This document shows positions 1-10,500 of a stretch of 64,000 nucleotides of DNA, one piece after another. The translations under genes and the position numbers were made by a program. Below the pieces are notes generated by a model that saw only the letters and a list, made by a program, of their open reading frames with translations, was not told the DNA's origin and ran no database searches. The DNA comes from Patiria pectinifera. Its lineage: Eukaryota > Echinodermata > Asteroidea > Valvatida > Asterinidae. The stretch lies in contig CM057133.1 in NCBI GenBank assembly GCA_029964075.1, positions 17,818,699-17,882,698 on the forward strand, written 5' to 3'. Each line of letters begins with the position of its first letter. Within the stretch, counting starts at the first letter, position 1.

Positions 1-133
1 CCCATACTCGCGGTCATCGTGCCTTGGTTGTTTCCCATGCGGGTATTTCTCACGCCCCACCGAAGGGTCCCACATTGGCACAACGTGGCATGGAATTATT
101 TAGCCTTTGCGGAGGTTTGCGCTCTCTGAGAGC
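1..133 (+). repeat. 3' end of a dispersed repeat with CTCCGCC/GGCGGAG ends
   Basis: This matches 21114-21246, where the whole repeat can be seen (20857-21250). The segment ends in the GCGGAGGTTTGCGCTCTCTGAGAGC-type terminus that I recognise from a widely spread animal repeat. It lies in intron 3 of the truncated sulfotransferase gene A. Confidence 0.6.
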
Positions 134-180
134 TTTTTAATTTACTATCCTGTCCGACCTGTCGTTGATTTTTTCCCCAG

Positions 181-275
181 CGGTTTTCGGATCTTGGTTT
201 GATCATGTACTCAGCTATTGGAGGCAGCGGAACAATGAGAACGTCCTGTTTCTGAAGTACGAAGATCTCCACAAG
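181..275 (+). CDS. Gene A coding exon 4
   Basis: The acceptor is TTTTTTCCCCAG ending at 180. Two bases complete a split codon, followed by the [11 protein letters not shown] and [10 protein letters not shown] segments. The exon is 95 nt, the same as 21294-21388 in gene B. Confidence 0.87.
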
Positions 276-2014
276 GTTCGTGAGAAGTTTCACTTAAACA
301 GTTAATTCGCTTGATCAATTAATTAACTCGATCCATGTCATACATTGCAATGGTACACTGTTCAGAGGGCAGATCATAAAATGCCGAGCCTTGGTCACTG
401 TCACCAGTCATTTTAGGCTGGGTGTCATCGTCATTGTCGTAGTGTTCTTGTATCAAACAAACCTCTGTATTGACACCCTCAAGGCTGACTGTCATCTATC
501 GTATTCATTGTTGTGCATTCAGGTTTGCCGGCCAGTCAATAGACCAAGATTGCTCAAGCCAATCACGATTCCTATCCCTTATTTCTCATTTCTCTTGCGA
601 ATTTTGTGAGTCTTGCTCATGCGGGTTTGAAACATTGATGGGGTCGAACTCTGAACCGTTCTTTGAGCTTACATTTCTGAGTACTTTGGAATTACATTAA
701 CACAAAAGTCGTCCCACGGTAGTAAAGTTATGGCCAGGATCATTTTCAGAAATAACCATAGGCCTAGGCTTCCAGATTACTTTTAGAGATGGTCCTCTTT
801 TATTGAAGCTTTAATTTGTGTGTATTGAACACGTTGGGGAGGTTTAAGTTCGTCACCTGTTTTCCCCTTTTTAAGTGTAGCCTATCACTGGTGTCTAGGT
901 AACGTCTCGATAGTCCGAAGTCCCATTGGTCCGAAGTCCCATTGGTCCGACGTTCCATTGGTCCGAACTCCCATTGGTCTGAAGTCTTATTGGTCCGAAG
1001 TCCCATTGGTCCCACAAAACATAATACTGTGTAGTTCCAATGGTTCAGGTTGACTGACCCTAACCCTAACCCTAATCCTATGGACGTCGGACCAATAGGA
1101 CGTTTATATTAATGGAACGTATAGAGCAATGGGCCGTCGGACCAATGGGACGTCGGACCAATGGAACTTCGGACTGTAGAGTGGCGTACATACCGGGGCG
1201 GCACAGTACAGGAGGGACGTGCCCCCCCCCCACCCCAGCGGATGTCCGTACCCCCCGGGTTCCCCCACCCCATTTAAAATCTTATATTGAATAGATATAT
1301 ACATCATTGTCTTCATTGCCCTCCGCCCCTTTTGATAAATCTGTGCATCCCTAGGTGCCCCTCAGAAATTTAACCCTAGCTACGCCACTGATCTTACGAC
1401 TCTTTTTTTGGGCTGGTCTACATGCACCCTCAGGACCTCAGGGGATCTATCTGCAAAGTAGCTAAGCATCTCGGGAAGGATCTACCCCATGACGTCATCG
1501 ATGGCATTGTGGAGCGCGTGACCTTTGGTGGGATGCTGAAGACTTATCAGCATCTTGAGGAAGAGCGAGGGGAGGAGGGGAAACGAATGACAAGTCACAA
1601 AGGCAATACCTTTTTAAGAAAAGGTGAGACACTGTTTACAAATCGTGTCGATCACAATGCACGGAAAGTGGTCATCATGGCTTCTGAGTGACTTCTAGCT
1701 CTCTCTCTTGCTAATAACTGAGGACACATTTTGTTTTACCTTTCAGCACTCTTGTAGAGCATTTACATTCGTAAATTAAACCCCCAAAAATGACAGAAAC
1801 AAAGAAACAAACAAACCAAAAATGATATTATATGTCATGAAATGAATCTATCAATCAGAATTAAAGGCAAGGTAAGTGTTCTCGTTTCATTTCCATTACA
1901 GGAAAAGTCGGCGACTGGAAGAACCACTTCACAGTGGCACAGAGCGCCCTCTTCGACAAGATCTACGCCCTGAGGATGGAAGGGACCGGCTTGGATTTTG
2001 ACTTTGAGATTTGA
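181..2014 (+). CDS. Cytosolic sulfotransferase gene A, 3' part (coding exons 4-6; 5' exons outside the window)
   Basis: The product should transfer a sulfonate group from PAPS to a hydroxyl or amine of a small molecule in the cytosol. Three exons are seen: 181-275, 1434-1623 and 1902-2014 (TGA at 2012-2014). They encode the family motifs GSWFDHV, KYEDL and, across the last junction, [13 protein letters not shown], which closes over the PAPS 3'-phosphate. Junction phases 0, then 1, keep the frame. The exons are nearly identical to exons 4-6 of gene B; one visible change is E instead of D in the RNN(E/D)NV stretch. The donor of exon 4 is the weak GTTCGT, with a better GTGAGA four bases on that would break the frame. 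The PAPS 5'-phosphosulfate motif, catalytic His and start are off the left edge. Substrate is unknown. Confidence 0.88.
911..1178. repeat. Palindromic 16-bp minisatellite with a telomere-like core
   Basis: The left arm (about 911-1015) is a run of 16-bp units of the form GTCCCATTGGTCCGAA. The right arm (about 1083-1178) carries the same unit in inverse orientation (GGACCAATGGGACGTC). The centre holds a short run of CCCTAA repeats at 1057-1080. The arrangement can fold back on itself. It sits in intron 4 of gene A. The copy at 22026-22341 is 48 bp (three units) longer. Confidence 0.8.
1181..1391. mobile_element. Degenerate hAT-like short element
   Basis: The left end GAGTGGCGTACATACC and right end AGCTACGCCACTG are imperfect inverted copies of the common hAT terminus CAGTGGCG. 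The interior is C-rich low complexity. I see no matching 8-bp target duplication, so the left boundary may have been disturbed by the adjacent minisatellite. Confidence 0.35.
1434..1623 (+). CDS. Gene A coding exon 5
   Basis: The acceptor CACCCTCAG ends at 1433. The exon encodes the helix after KYEDL ([15 protein letters not shown]) and the segment ending in KGNTFLRK. It ends in phase 1 before GTGAGA. It is identical in length to 22597-22786. Confidence 0.88.
1902..2014 (+). CDS. Gene A coding exon 6 (last)
   Basis: The acceptor TTCCATTACAG ends at 1901. The exon encodes [14 protein letters not shown] and a short C-terminus, with the stop at 2012-2014. The following 3' flank shows no strong poly(A) signal; an AATAAA at about 2357 exists in this copy but not in copy B. 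Confidence 0.88.
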
Positions 2015-2401
2015 TTGGAGTATACTGGAGAAACATTCCCGAACCTACTTTTCTAAAATAACCTTGCAGGCTCTGATATTAAGGCTTCTTTACTACATTA
2101 CGTCAATGCGCCCAACTGGGCTACAAAACGCGTTTTAAACGAAACGATGTTAATTGGAAAGAGTGAAAGTAGGATATAAATATCCTTTCAACCATCCTTT
2201 TAAAACTGGGCGTTTTTGTGTTAATCTTGCGATGATGGCGCGCGAGACCGAATACCGGGGTCAAAATATGGACGAAAAATAGTCTGGTTCCCATTGTCAT
2301 TCGGACTTCAAATGTGGGGACAGGTAGCTAGCCAAATAACGCCCTCCTATTGTGAAATAAACAAATAACGCCCTCCTATCTCTCAAATTGGCTTATTTTG
2401 G

Positions 2402-3558
2402 GTGCGTTCGTACGTTTAGCTCACCCGAGTCGACACGGGTCAGCCATGCCGTTCGATAAGCTCTGACGTCATTCTCGGGGCTCACCCGGGTCAGCCACCA
2501 CAGACCCTGCTCGTGGGGCAGAGTCACTGGTGGAAGTACGTCACGCATGCGTTGTTCATTCCCTAGAAACGGACAAATATGGCGGCTGGACAGCAGAAAT
2601 CTCAAGTGGACTTAAAAGTTGACTTTAAGGTAATCATTTATTGAGTTCATTGCGAGTTTTGAGGCTGTAATTCGTCACCGACACCACGAACTGACACCCG
2701 GTGGACAGCGTTGCAGAAATACAAATCGGAGAAAAACGCTTTTAAAGGTTTGACAAGAATTTACTCAGTAAAATAATCCATATATCTTAGAGGTTTTAGT
2801 ATCACTTAACGTGAAAACGCTTTAACTACTCAATTATAAACGTTAAATTGTGAAAATATGCTTAGTTAATTAGCAATTAAATGATTAAGATGGTATCAGT
2901 TCGTGAAAACGAAAATTTATGTGTTTTGGGAGAGTGCGCACATGCAATAGCGCCACAGAGTGTCAGTTCGTGAAAACGAAAACTGACGTAATTGGGAGAG
3001 TGCGCGCACACACTGCGCATGCGTGCGCGCACTCTCCAAAAGCACGTCAATTTTCGTTTTCACGAACTGACACTCCCTAACGCTATTGCATGCGCGCACT
3101 CTCTGAAAACACGCAAATTTTGGTTTTCACGAACTGACACCCTGTGCAGAGTCACTTCGTGGTAAAAAAAAACCACAAGAATTGACCAATTTCTTGAAAA
3201 TTCCTTATTAAAATTCGCTTATTTTAGATGATTTTAGCAATTTTAACTTCGTCATGTTAAACTTTATGATACAACTACTAATATCGGCAAAAGAAGAAAA
3301 TTTTAATTTTTAATTTTTTTTGTACACATGTGATGCAGAGGGTGTCAATTCGTGGTGTCGGTGACGAATTTCAGCCCAACTTTTTTGAGTTTTGCAATTG
3401 AGTAAAAAGCAGTAAATCTCATACTAAATCCCAATTCAAAACGGGCCTTTTGTCAGTGGCTACGGCCACGGCTAAGGGTGTCATGTAAGGATCATGATGG
3501 CCCGCGGCTGACCCTCCTGCCTTACCCGAGTCGACCCAGGTGAGCTAAACGAACGCAC
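2402..3558. mobile_element. Nested inverted-repeat DNA element (copy A)
   Basis: The outer inverted repeats are 2402-2440 and 3523-3558, built on GTGCGTTCGT, TTAGCTCACC and GTCGAC. Inside lies a second pair at 2669-2699 and 3340-3370 (31 bp, one mismatch, core TCACCGACACCACGAA). At the centre is a long imperfect hairpin, arms about 2896-3010 and 3011-3142, made of repeated CAGTTCGTGAAAACGAAAA and GAGAGTGCGCGCA blocks. No transposase is seen. This looks like one non-autonomous element inside another; the superfamily is not determined. Confidence 0.65.
2579..2629 (+). other. Possible small first exon inside the inverted-repeat element
   Basis: An ATG in a fair context (ACAAATATGGCGG) opens 17 codons (MAAGQQKSQVDLKVDFK) ending at a GTAATC donor-like site in phase 0. 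The same stretch is kept at 23727-23777. It could be a first exon carried by the element or a chance ORF. I recognise no protein. Confidence 0.25.
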
Positions 3559-3561
3559 TCA

Positions 3562-4068
3562 TAGTGTACTCTGAACACTATCGGGTAGCTTTAGGTTACT
3601 CCGTAACGAGATGGATGGCTTTTAAACAGAATAGGCATTTTGAATCACAATTAAATACAACTTCGTGCACGCTGGAACCATGCAGCTATTCTATAGGATA
3701 TTAGTTCTATGTATTAATCATCTTGCTTTCTTAAATGCTTACATCTTGCTTGTGGCATGTGGCTTGCAGCTAAGTTGCTTCACTGAAAAATTGCCTGGGT
3801 AAAATATTTAAGCATTGGGCGAAAACTGCAACTACTCAAAATTGGGTTGTACCCCACCCAATTGTTTGGGTTAGAATTTCTGGTTAAATTTAACCAAAAC
3901 TTGGTTAACACAAGACCAAAATTAATTATACCGACTAAGGAACTGGGTTTTTACCCCGAAGCTAATTGTGTTATGAAGCTAGCTGTTTGGGTTTATATTT
4001 ACTTAGAACTTGAGGTTAATTTAACCCTAAGCTTGGGTTATGAAGCTACGCTTGGGTTGTTTTATATA
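3562..4068. other. AT-rich flank with AACCCAA/TTGGGTT repeats
   Basis: No gene is seen. From about 3840 the sequence is full of degenerate TTGGGTTA and GGTTAAATTTAACC motifs. Similar motifs lie on the other side of the retrotransposon (11216-11300 and 11960-12150), so the element probably landed inside an older repeat of this type. Confidence 0.5.
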
Positions 4069-4123
4069 TGTCGGACCCTGTTAAATTTGGTCCTCAGACA
4101 ACGCTTGAGAATAACCTGTGACA
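4069..4123 (+). repeat. 5' LTR, copy A (55 bp, 12-bp deletion)
   Basis: It starts TGTCGGACCC and ends CCTGTGACA. The other three LTRs in the window are 67 bp; this one lacks AACCGACATAGG. The first 30 bases of the intact LTR can form a hairpin (TGTCGG with CCGACA). Confidence 0.85.
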
Positions 4124-4127
4124 AAAT

Positions 4128-4148
4128 TGGAGGCACCACCCGGATTTG
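4128..4148 (+). promoter_or_regulatory. tRNA primer-binding site, copy A
   Basis: Four bases after the LTR comes TGGAGGCACCACCCGGA and four more bases. The reverse complement reads as a tRNA 3' end: T-arm, acceptor strand GGTGCCT, then CCA. The acceptor resembles animal tRNA-Thr as I remember it. This is where minus-strand synthesis would be primed. Confidence 0.75.
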
Positions 4149-4511
4149 CTAAATTTTAACCATTGTTTCCCTTGCATACTTTTATCTTAGATCGTTGTTT
4201 TGAAACAAACGTGTTGATTGCTTATTTTTTTCGTTGAGGGAAACATCATTTATCTTTCACAGAAGCTCCTCATTGAAGTTGGTTAATTCAACTGTTGATT
4301 CCTATATCATTTATATTGCCAATGTACATGTATATTTGCTGACAAATTTATCCTTGCCTATATTGCTGATTATTGATTGTCATTTGTGTGTTGAATTTGT
4401 ATTTTGTGTATTTTATTTTCACTTGCTGCATTTCCCCATTGCTATTCCTTCGCCATATTTTTTTTATACTGAGTTGTGTAGTGTTGTTAATACCTGTATC
4501 AACAAAGCACG

Positions 4512-6509
4512 ATGTCGGATTCGTTTTCTGAGGCCCTTAAGGAATTTCTTTCTGGTCAGGGAAAGACTTTGGAAGATCTTAAGTCCTTTGGTTTAGGCGC
4601 AGAGGTAGAGGAAGGTGATGATGGCAACAAACCAATTGTCCATGTCATTGACAAGGGTTCCAGCAGGTCATATCGCCGTCTGAAGCTGTTTTCGGGGAAA
4701 TCGCCCGTTCCGTCTGGCGAGTTAGACTTCGAAAATTGGCGGCGGTTGGCTCGCCAACTCCTAAAAGATGAGAACATCCCGGACGGCGAGAAGAAGAGGA
4801 GAATCACGGAGTCGCTGGTCCCACCTGCCCTCAACGTCGTCTGGGCTGTAGACGACTCGGGAGCCCCGCTCATGAATACCTGACGTGCCTGTCCCGGGCG
4901 TATGGGTCTACGGCAGATGGGGATGAGCTTTTGACGAATTTCAGGTGCACTTATCAGAAAGCAGACGAAAAGGATTCCGATTATTTCCTCCAGTTGCATA
5001 CCCTCTTAACACAGGTCGTTGAAATGGACGGCATTAACCCCGACGATTCCGACAAATTATGTATGAAGATACAAGTGCTGTTGTTCTCACTCCCGAAGGT
5101 GAATCAGATTCGTTCTCCGTCAACACTGGAGTTCTACCTATTTATCATAGTTCTGGATTATGCCCTGCGGACAGCATTAAATGTAACCGATGGTCTCACC
5201 CTCTCACGCCGTAGGAGTAGTAGACACCCTGCCCAATACCTATCCGACCTAGATTATGCAGATGACATTAGTCTGCTTGCTGACACCCTCCTTGATGCCG
5301 AATCTCTCCTCCATAAAGTAGAAGCTTGCTGCAAGTCCGTTGGTCTCTCTCTTAACGCAAAGAAGACTAAGTACATGGTCATCAACCCATCTATCTCTGA
5401 TGACGTCACTGCACTAGATGGCAGTAAGCTCGATAAAGTTGATGACTTCAAGTATCTGGGCTCCTACACCAACACAGCTCATGACATCGAGTGTAGAAAA
5501 GCTCAAGCTTGGTCTGCTCTGAACGCACTGACCAAAGTATGGAGATCCTCGATCTCCAAGACCACCAAACTTAAGATCTTCAAGACCTCAGTAGAATCCA
5601 TCCTCCTCTACGGGTGCGAGTCCTGGACCCTGACCAAACAGATCTCTGCATCCATTGATGGCACCTATACACGGATGTTGCGGGCTGTACAGAACGTTTC
5701 TTGGCAACAACATCTCCCTAACTCTGTTCTGTATGGTGCCCTTCCCCCTATCTCCACCACCATCAGACAGCGTCGCCTTCGGCTAGCCGGTCACGTTTAT
5801 CGACATAATGAGCCAGCTAGTCAAGTTCTCCTCTGGAACCCTGAAGCCCCTCGACGAAAAGGTCGTCCCAACATGACCCTGAAAACATCCATCGAGCTAG
5901 AAACTGGTCTGAGTGGTCCATCTCTTTCCAACACTATGCTCGACAGGGACAGTTGGGCCCAACTCATCAAGTCATCATGAAAATGAATGAATGAAGAAGA
6001 AGAATTCCGACAAGACGCTGTGTAGCCAATTCCAGCGAGGCTGCTTGTATAATGACCCGCTGCTGAGCATGCTCCAGCTGAGAGCAAAGAAGGACAATCC
6101 CCCTGGTATGCTGCATCTCCTTCGAGAAGTAAGAGCTGCAGAGGCCTTGCTGGAAGAGAAATCTGACAGAAGGAAAAGCAAGTCCAAGCCCTTGAAGAAG
6201 GTAGTCACTATGGCCCAGACCGCGCAGAATGTCAAGACGGCCCCCAGCCCAGCAGCAAGAGACGGCGGAGAAGTGGCCGAGTTGCGGCAAACCGTTGACC
6301 GTTTGCACCGCCGACTTGACGGTTTTTTAAAGAACCAACCCAACACTCCCCGTCGTCCATCTCCTTCGGCCACAGCCCCAGGTAGAAATTTCCGATCCAT
6401 TTTTTGCTACCAGTGTGGTGAAGACAACCACCGAATGGATTCCTGCATCAAGCCAAAGAACCCAGCCCTGGTACAAGAGAAGATGATGTTGCGTCTGTCC
6501 CGACCTTAG
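4512..6509 (+). pseudogene. Gag of the Ty3/Gypsy element, copy A (broken)
   Basis: Gag would form the intracellular particle. The ATG at 4512 opens 123 codons rich in charged residues, with an FSGKSPVPSGE-type segment that resembles the Gag-like fold of PNMA proteins. The frame is then lost at about 4875; the next frame continues the Gag-like sequence (TYQKADEKDSDYF). A LINE fragment interrupts it at about 5120-5995. Gag resumes with KTLCSQFQRGC, ends in a CX2CX4HX4C zinc knuckle (CYQCGEDNHRMDSC) for RNA binding, and stops at 6507-6509. The frameshift and LINE are shared with copy B, so they predate the duplication. Confidence 0.85.
5120..5995 (+). mobile_element. 5'-truncated LINE (non-LTR) fragment inside Gag, copy A
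   Basis: The translation from about 5130 to the TGA at 5978-5980 is the C-terminal half of a LINE reverse transcriptase. It contains YADD (DLDYADDISLL, near 5256), the thumb (LLYGCESWTL) and the RRLRLAGHVYR and RRKGRPN segments common near LINE C-termini. It ends in a short TGAA-repeat tail at about 5981-5995. The 5' truncation and short tail are what target-primed insertion leaves. No clear target duplication is visible. In this copy the frame is open; in copy B it is broken. Confidence 0.85.
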
Positions 6510-6681
6510 AGTGAGCAGAGTTCGGGAAACGACAGCGGACAGCTGTAGTTGCCCGAACAGCCGTCCCGAACTCATCCAAGGGCCCAGTGCGTCACCCGAC
6601 TGTGTCGACGCGGTGTCAGGGAGTTTCTCCTTCAGATGTTCCTAGAGGTGTTGTTGGTAAACAGGCCGTTACCCCCGTTAC

Positions 6682-7500
6682 TTGCAAGTCACGTGCGTAA
6701 CTACTTCGTACCACGCTCTCCATCTTCCGCATCGCCAGCTACATCCCCTATCACACCTCGCGGTGATAGGCGCCGCTGGTCAGCCTGTCCCATATAAGGG
6801 ATACATCGAGTTAAACCTTAAGTTTCCCGCTAATTCCACCGGGTTGCAAAGAGAAGTGACGACCCTCGCCCTTGTTTGTCCGAATGGCCAAGGAGCCGAT
6901 GATGTACCCCTGCTTGTTGGGACTAACACTAGTGTAGTACGAGATATGGTTCGAGTTTGTCAGCAGAAAGGTCGCAAGGATTTCCTCCGAAAACTTTCAG
7001 TTGATAGCGCATGGGTACAGGTTTACCAACACTACCCCAGTTTGAATTCTGCCGGCAGTCTTGGGCCAGTCAAGTCCTTGAAGGCTACAGCACTGAGACC
7101 AGGTGAACAGGTTGAAATCACCACGCGAATTAATAATCGTTCGCGGTCCAAGCTGGAAGTTCTAATCGAGAAGGAGAACTCATCGCAGCTCCCAGATGGC
7201 GTTGAGCTGAAAACTTCCTTGGTTGAGTTGCCCGCCCACAGGATGGCCAAGACGAGAGTCATCCTCACCAACAAGTCCTGCCAGAGTGTAGTGATTCCCG
7301 CCCGATGCCGTCTTGCCTCGACCTTCATTATTGAGGAAGAGCTGCCACTCGATGCAGAAGGACCCCCTGTGTCTCCGTCCACCACCAGTAGTGAAGACAT
7401 TGATCTTGACTTTGATGGGTCTCCCCTCCCCGCAGAAGATGTAAGGCGAGTTTTACCGAGTTATTACGTAACCGCCCTGATGTGTTCGCCAAGAGTGACC
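6682..7500 (+). pseudogene. Protease-like and spacer region, copy A; catalytic motif not found
   Basis: The stretch from about 6770 (GAAGQPVPYKGYIELNLKFP) resembles the C-terminal half of Ty3/Gypsy aspartic protease and the linker before RT. The expected catalytic D-T/S-G motif should lie some 50-70 codons upstream. I find it in none of the three frames between 6480 and 6770, which also contain stops, so the active site seems deleted. Copy A has two extra T residues at about 7452 relative to copy B, breaking the frame into RT. Confidence 0.65.
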
Positions 7501-10500
7501 TAGATATTGGGTGCACTACTGCTGTAAAACACACCATCAACCTGTCAGATGAGAAACCATTCCGTGAGGGTTGTCGCCGTATCCCCCCTGCAGATTATGC
7601 TGATGCCCGGAAACACATCAGGGAACTTCAGGAGAAGGGTATCATCCGAGAGTCCTCAAGCCAGTTTGCATCGCCGATAGTGTTGGTCAGAAAGAAGAAT
7701 GGTGGACTCAGGCTCTGTATCGACTACCGAAAGTTGAACAGCCGCACCATACGAGACCAGTACTCCATCCCGAAGATCGAAGATACTTTGCACGCGATGA
7801 ATGGTGCAAAGTGGTTCTCTTGTTTAGATTTCAAGTCAGGGTACTATCAGATCGAGATGGCAGAAGACGACAAGCACAAGACCGCTTTTTGGTGTCCTCT
7901 TGGGTTTTATGAATTCAATCGTATGCCCCAGGGCATAACCAACGCCCCTGCAACGACTTTCCAACGACTCATGGAAAGATGTTTTGGCGATCTCCATCAT
8001 AACGGTGTTTTTGTGTACCTGGATGACATTATTGTGTTTGCAAAGACCGCTGAAGAGCACGAGGCTAAGCTGGTTCAAGTTCTTGACCGTCTACGTCAAT
8101 TTGGGCTCAAACTTAGTCCTGCCAAGTGCAAGTTTTTCCAGTCTTCTGTGAAGTGCCTTGGTCATGTCATTTCAGCTGAAGGTGTGAGTACCGACCCCAG
8201 CACGATTGATGCGGTGAAATCGTGGCCCGTTCCCAACACAGCCAGGGAATTGAAATCATTCCTCGGATTTACAGGGTATTATCGCCGTTTTGTAGAAGAT
8301 TATTCTGCAATAGCGAGACCCCTCAATGAGTTGACTGCTGGTTGTGATTTGACGAAACGACGGTTTGGCAAGAAACAAAAGAAGAAACATCAACCAAAGC
8401 TTCGTAGCCCAACTGAGCCCTTTGGTGATCTTTGGAGTTCAGCGTGTCAGACTTCGTTTGAAACTATCGTACAAAAGCTAACTTCAGCCCCCGTGCTATG
8501 CTTTGTAGATTACGACCAGCCATTTATCCTCCACACCGATGCAAGTGGGACTGGCCTCGGAGCTGCACTCTACCAAGAAGATGATGATGGCCGACCGCGT
8601 GTCATCGCCTACGCTAGCCGCGGACTTTCGAAGTCCGAGCTGAACTACCCTGCCTATAAGTGTGAATTTTTGGCTTTGAAGTGGGCCGTTACAGAGAAGT
8701 TCCACGATTATTTGTATGGAGGAGAGTTTACTGTCCTAACCGATAACAACCCGCTAACGTACGTTTTGACTACAGCAAAACTTGATGCTACTGGGCACCG
8801 CTGGTTGGCTGCATTGGCGAATTACAACTTCGTTATCAAGTACCGTCCCGGTAAAAGCAATGCAGATGCCGATGGGTTGTCTAGGCGACCCCAGTCTAAT
8901 AGGCAAGCAGATGACGAGTCACTGTCAAATGAAGAAAAGCTACGGCGTCTCCGTGAGCGACTTGGTGAAGTTGGCCAGAATACCGTGTGTTCCAAAGAAG
9001 TTTTTCGGGCTGTTTGTCAACGACATGATGTGCAAGGAGTCGCCATCACTGAAGACAATGATGACGGCCACACCCTAGTTGAGAGCATCACTGACTCTGA
9101 TTATATCGTGCCCTGCGAGTTAAACCAAATGACCGGCCAGACAGCCCTACCAACCATGGAGATCAGTGACTGGCGTCAACTCCAGCTAGACGATGATGCC
9201 ATTGGTGAAATAATTCCATACGTGAAGAGAGGACAGCGTCCTACTACAGAGCAGCGATCAGCACTGTCTGAAGAGGCCCAAATACTTCTTCGTCAGTGGG
9301 ATAAACTGTCCCTTGAAGATGATGTTCTCCATCGAAAGACTACCACCAATGATGGACGTGACACACTGCAACTAGTTCTCCCTAAGAGTCATCGAAACCA
9401 GGCCCTGCAAGGTTTACACGATGATGTTGGCCACCTTGGATATGACAGAACCTTAGATCTCCTTCGTTCCCGTTTCTATTGGCCTAAGATGGCGATGGAT
9501 GTAGAGAAGAAGTGCCAGACGTGTCAACGATGTGTGAGACGCAAGCGACGACCTCAGAAGTCTGCGCCCTTAGTCCCCATCAAAACTACCACACCCATGG
9601 AGTTAGTCTGTATCGATTTCCTTTGTTTAGAGCCTGATGACAGTGGTACGAAAAACATCCTAGTCATTACTGATCACTATACACGCTACGCTCAAGCCTT
9701 CCCCACCAAGGACCAAAAGTCTCGTACCGTTGCCAAGGTATTATGGGACTCCTATTTCATCCATTATGGTTTCCCCGAACGGCTACATTCCGATCAAGGT
9801 AGAGATTTTAAATCACAACTCATCAAGGAATTGTGTAACATAGCAGGCGTGAAGAAAACTCGTACTACCCCATACCATCCCCAAGGAAATGGCCAATGTG
9901 AGAGATTTAACCAGACCCTCCTAAGTATGCTTGGTACCCTTGATGAAGATGAGAAGAAGAAGTGGAAGATGCATGTTGGCCCTCTTGTCCATGCTTACAA
10001 CTGTACGAAACATACATCCACTGGGATGTCCCCCTACTTCCTAATGTTCGGCCGTGAGCCCCGCCTGCCGATTGACGTTCTGTTTGGATTGCCCTCTCAG
10101 TCTGGTGTAAAGAGCCGCGGCCAATATGCAACCGACCTGCAAGAGCGATTGAGACGAGCCCATGAGCTTGCGTCGGCCATGATGGAGAAAACTGCCCAGA
10201 AGAATAAGTCCCGTTACGACAAGAAGGTTCGGGAGAATGCACGTGAGGCAGGTGACAGAGTACTCATCAGAAATGTTGGTCTTAAGGGACCACACAAGCT
10301 TGCTGACCGTTGGAGTAAAACCATATACAGAGTGCATCGGAGGATGAGCCCTGACATGCCAGTCTACGTCGTGAGCCCAATTGATGGCGAAGGTCCAGAT
10401 AAGACGCTTCACCGAAATATGCTCCTCCCCTGTGGTTTCCTCCCCTCTGATGAAGATGAACCTAAAGATACAGAGCGACCTAAACCAAAGCCTTGTCGTA

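Noticed and set aside
391-609. ORFs 391-609 and 21504-21722, kept in both copies
   Set aside because: They are identical because the region is duplicated. They lie inside intron 4 and start at a non-ATG or poor context, with no recognised protein.
1057-1080. CCCTAA repeats as a chromosome end
   Set aside because: There are only about four units, duplicated at 22205, with gene sequence on both sides.
7482-7484. Start of Pol at 7482
   Set aside because: It is GTG and lies in the middle of the protease-RT linker. Copy B shows that the frame continues from upstream.
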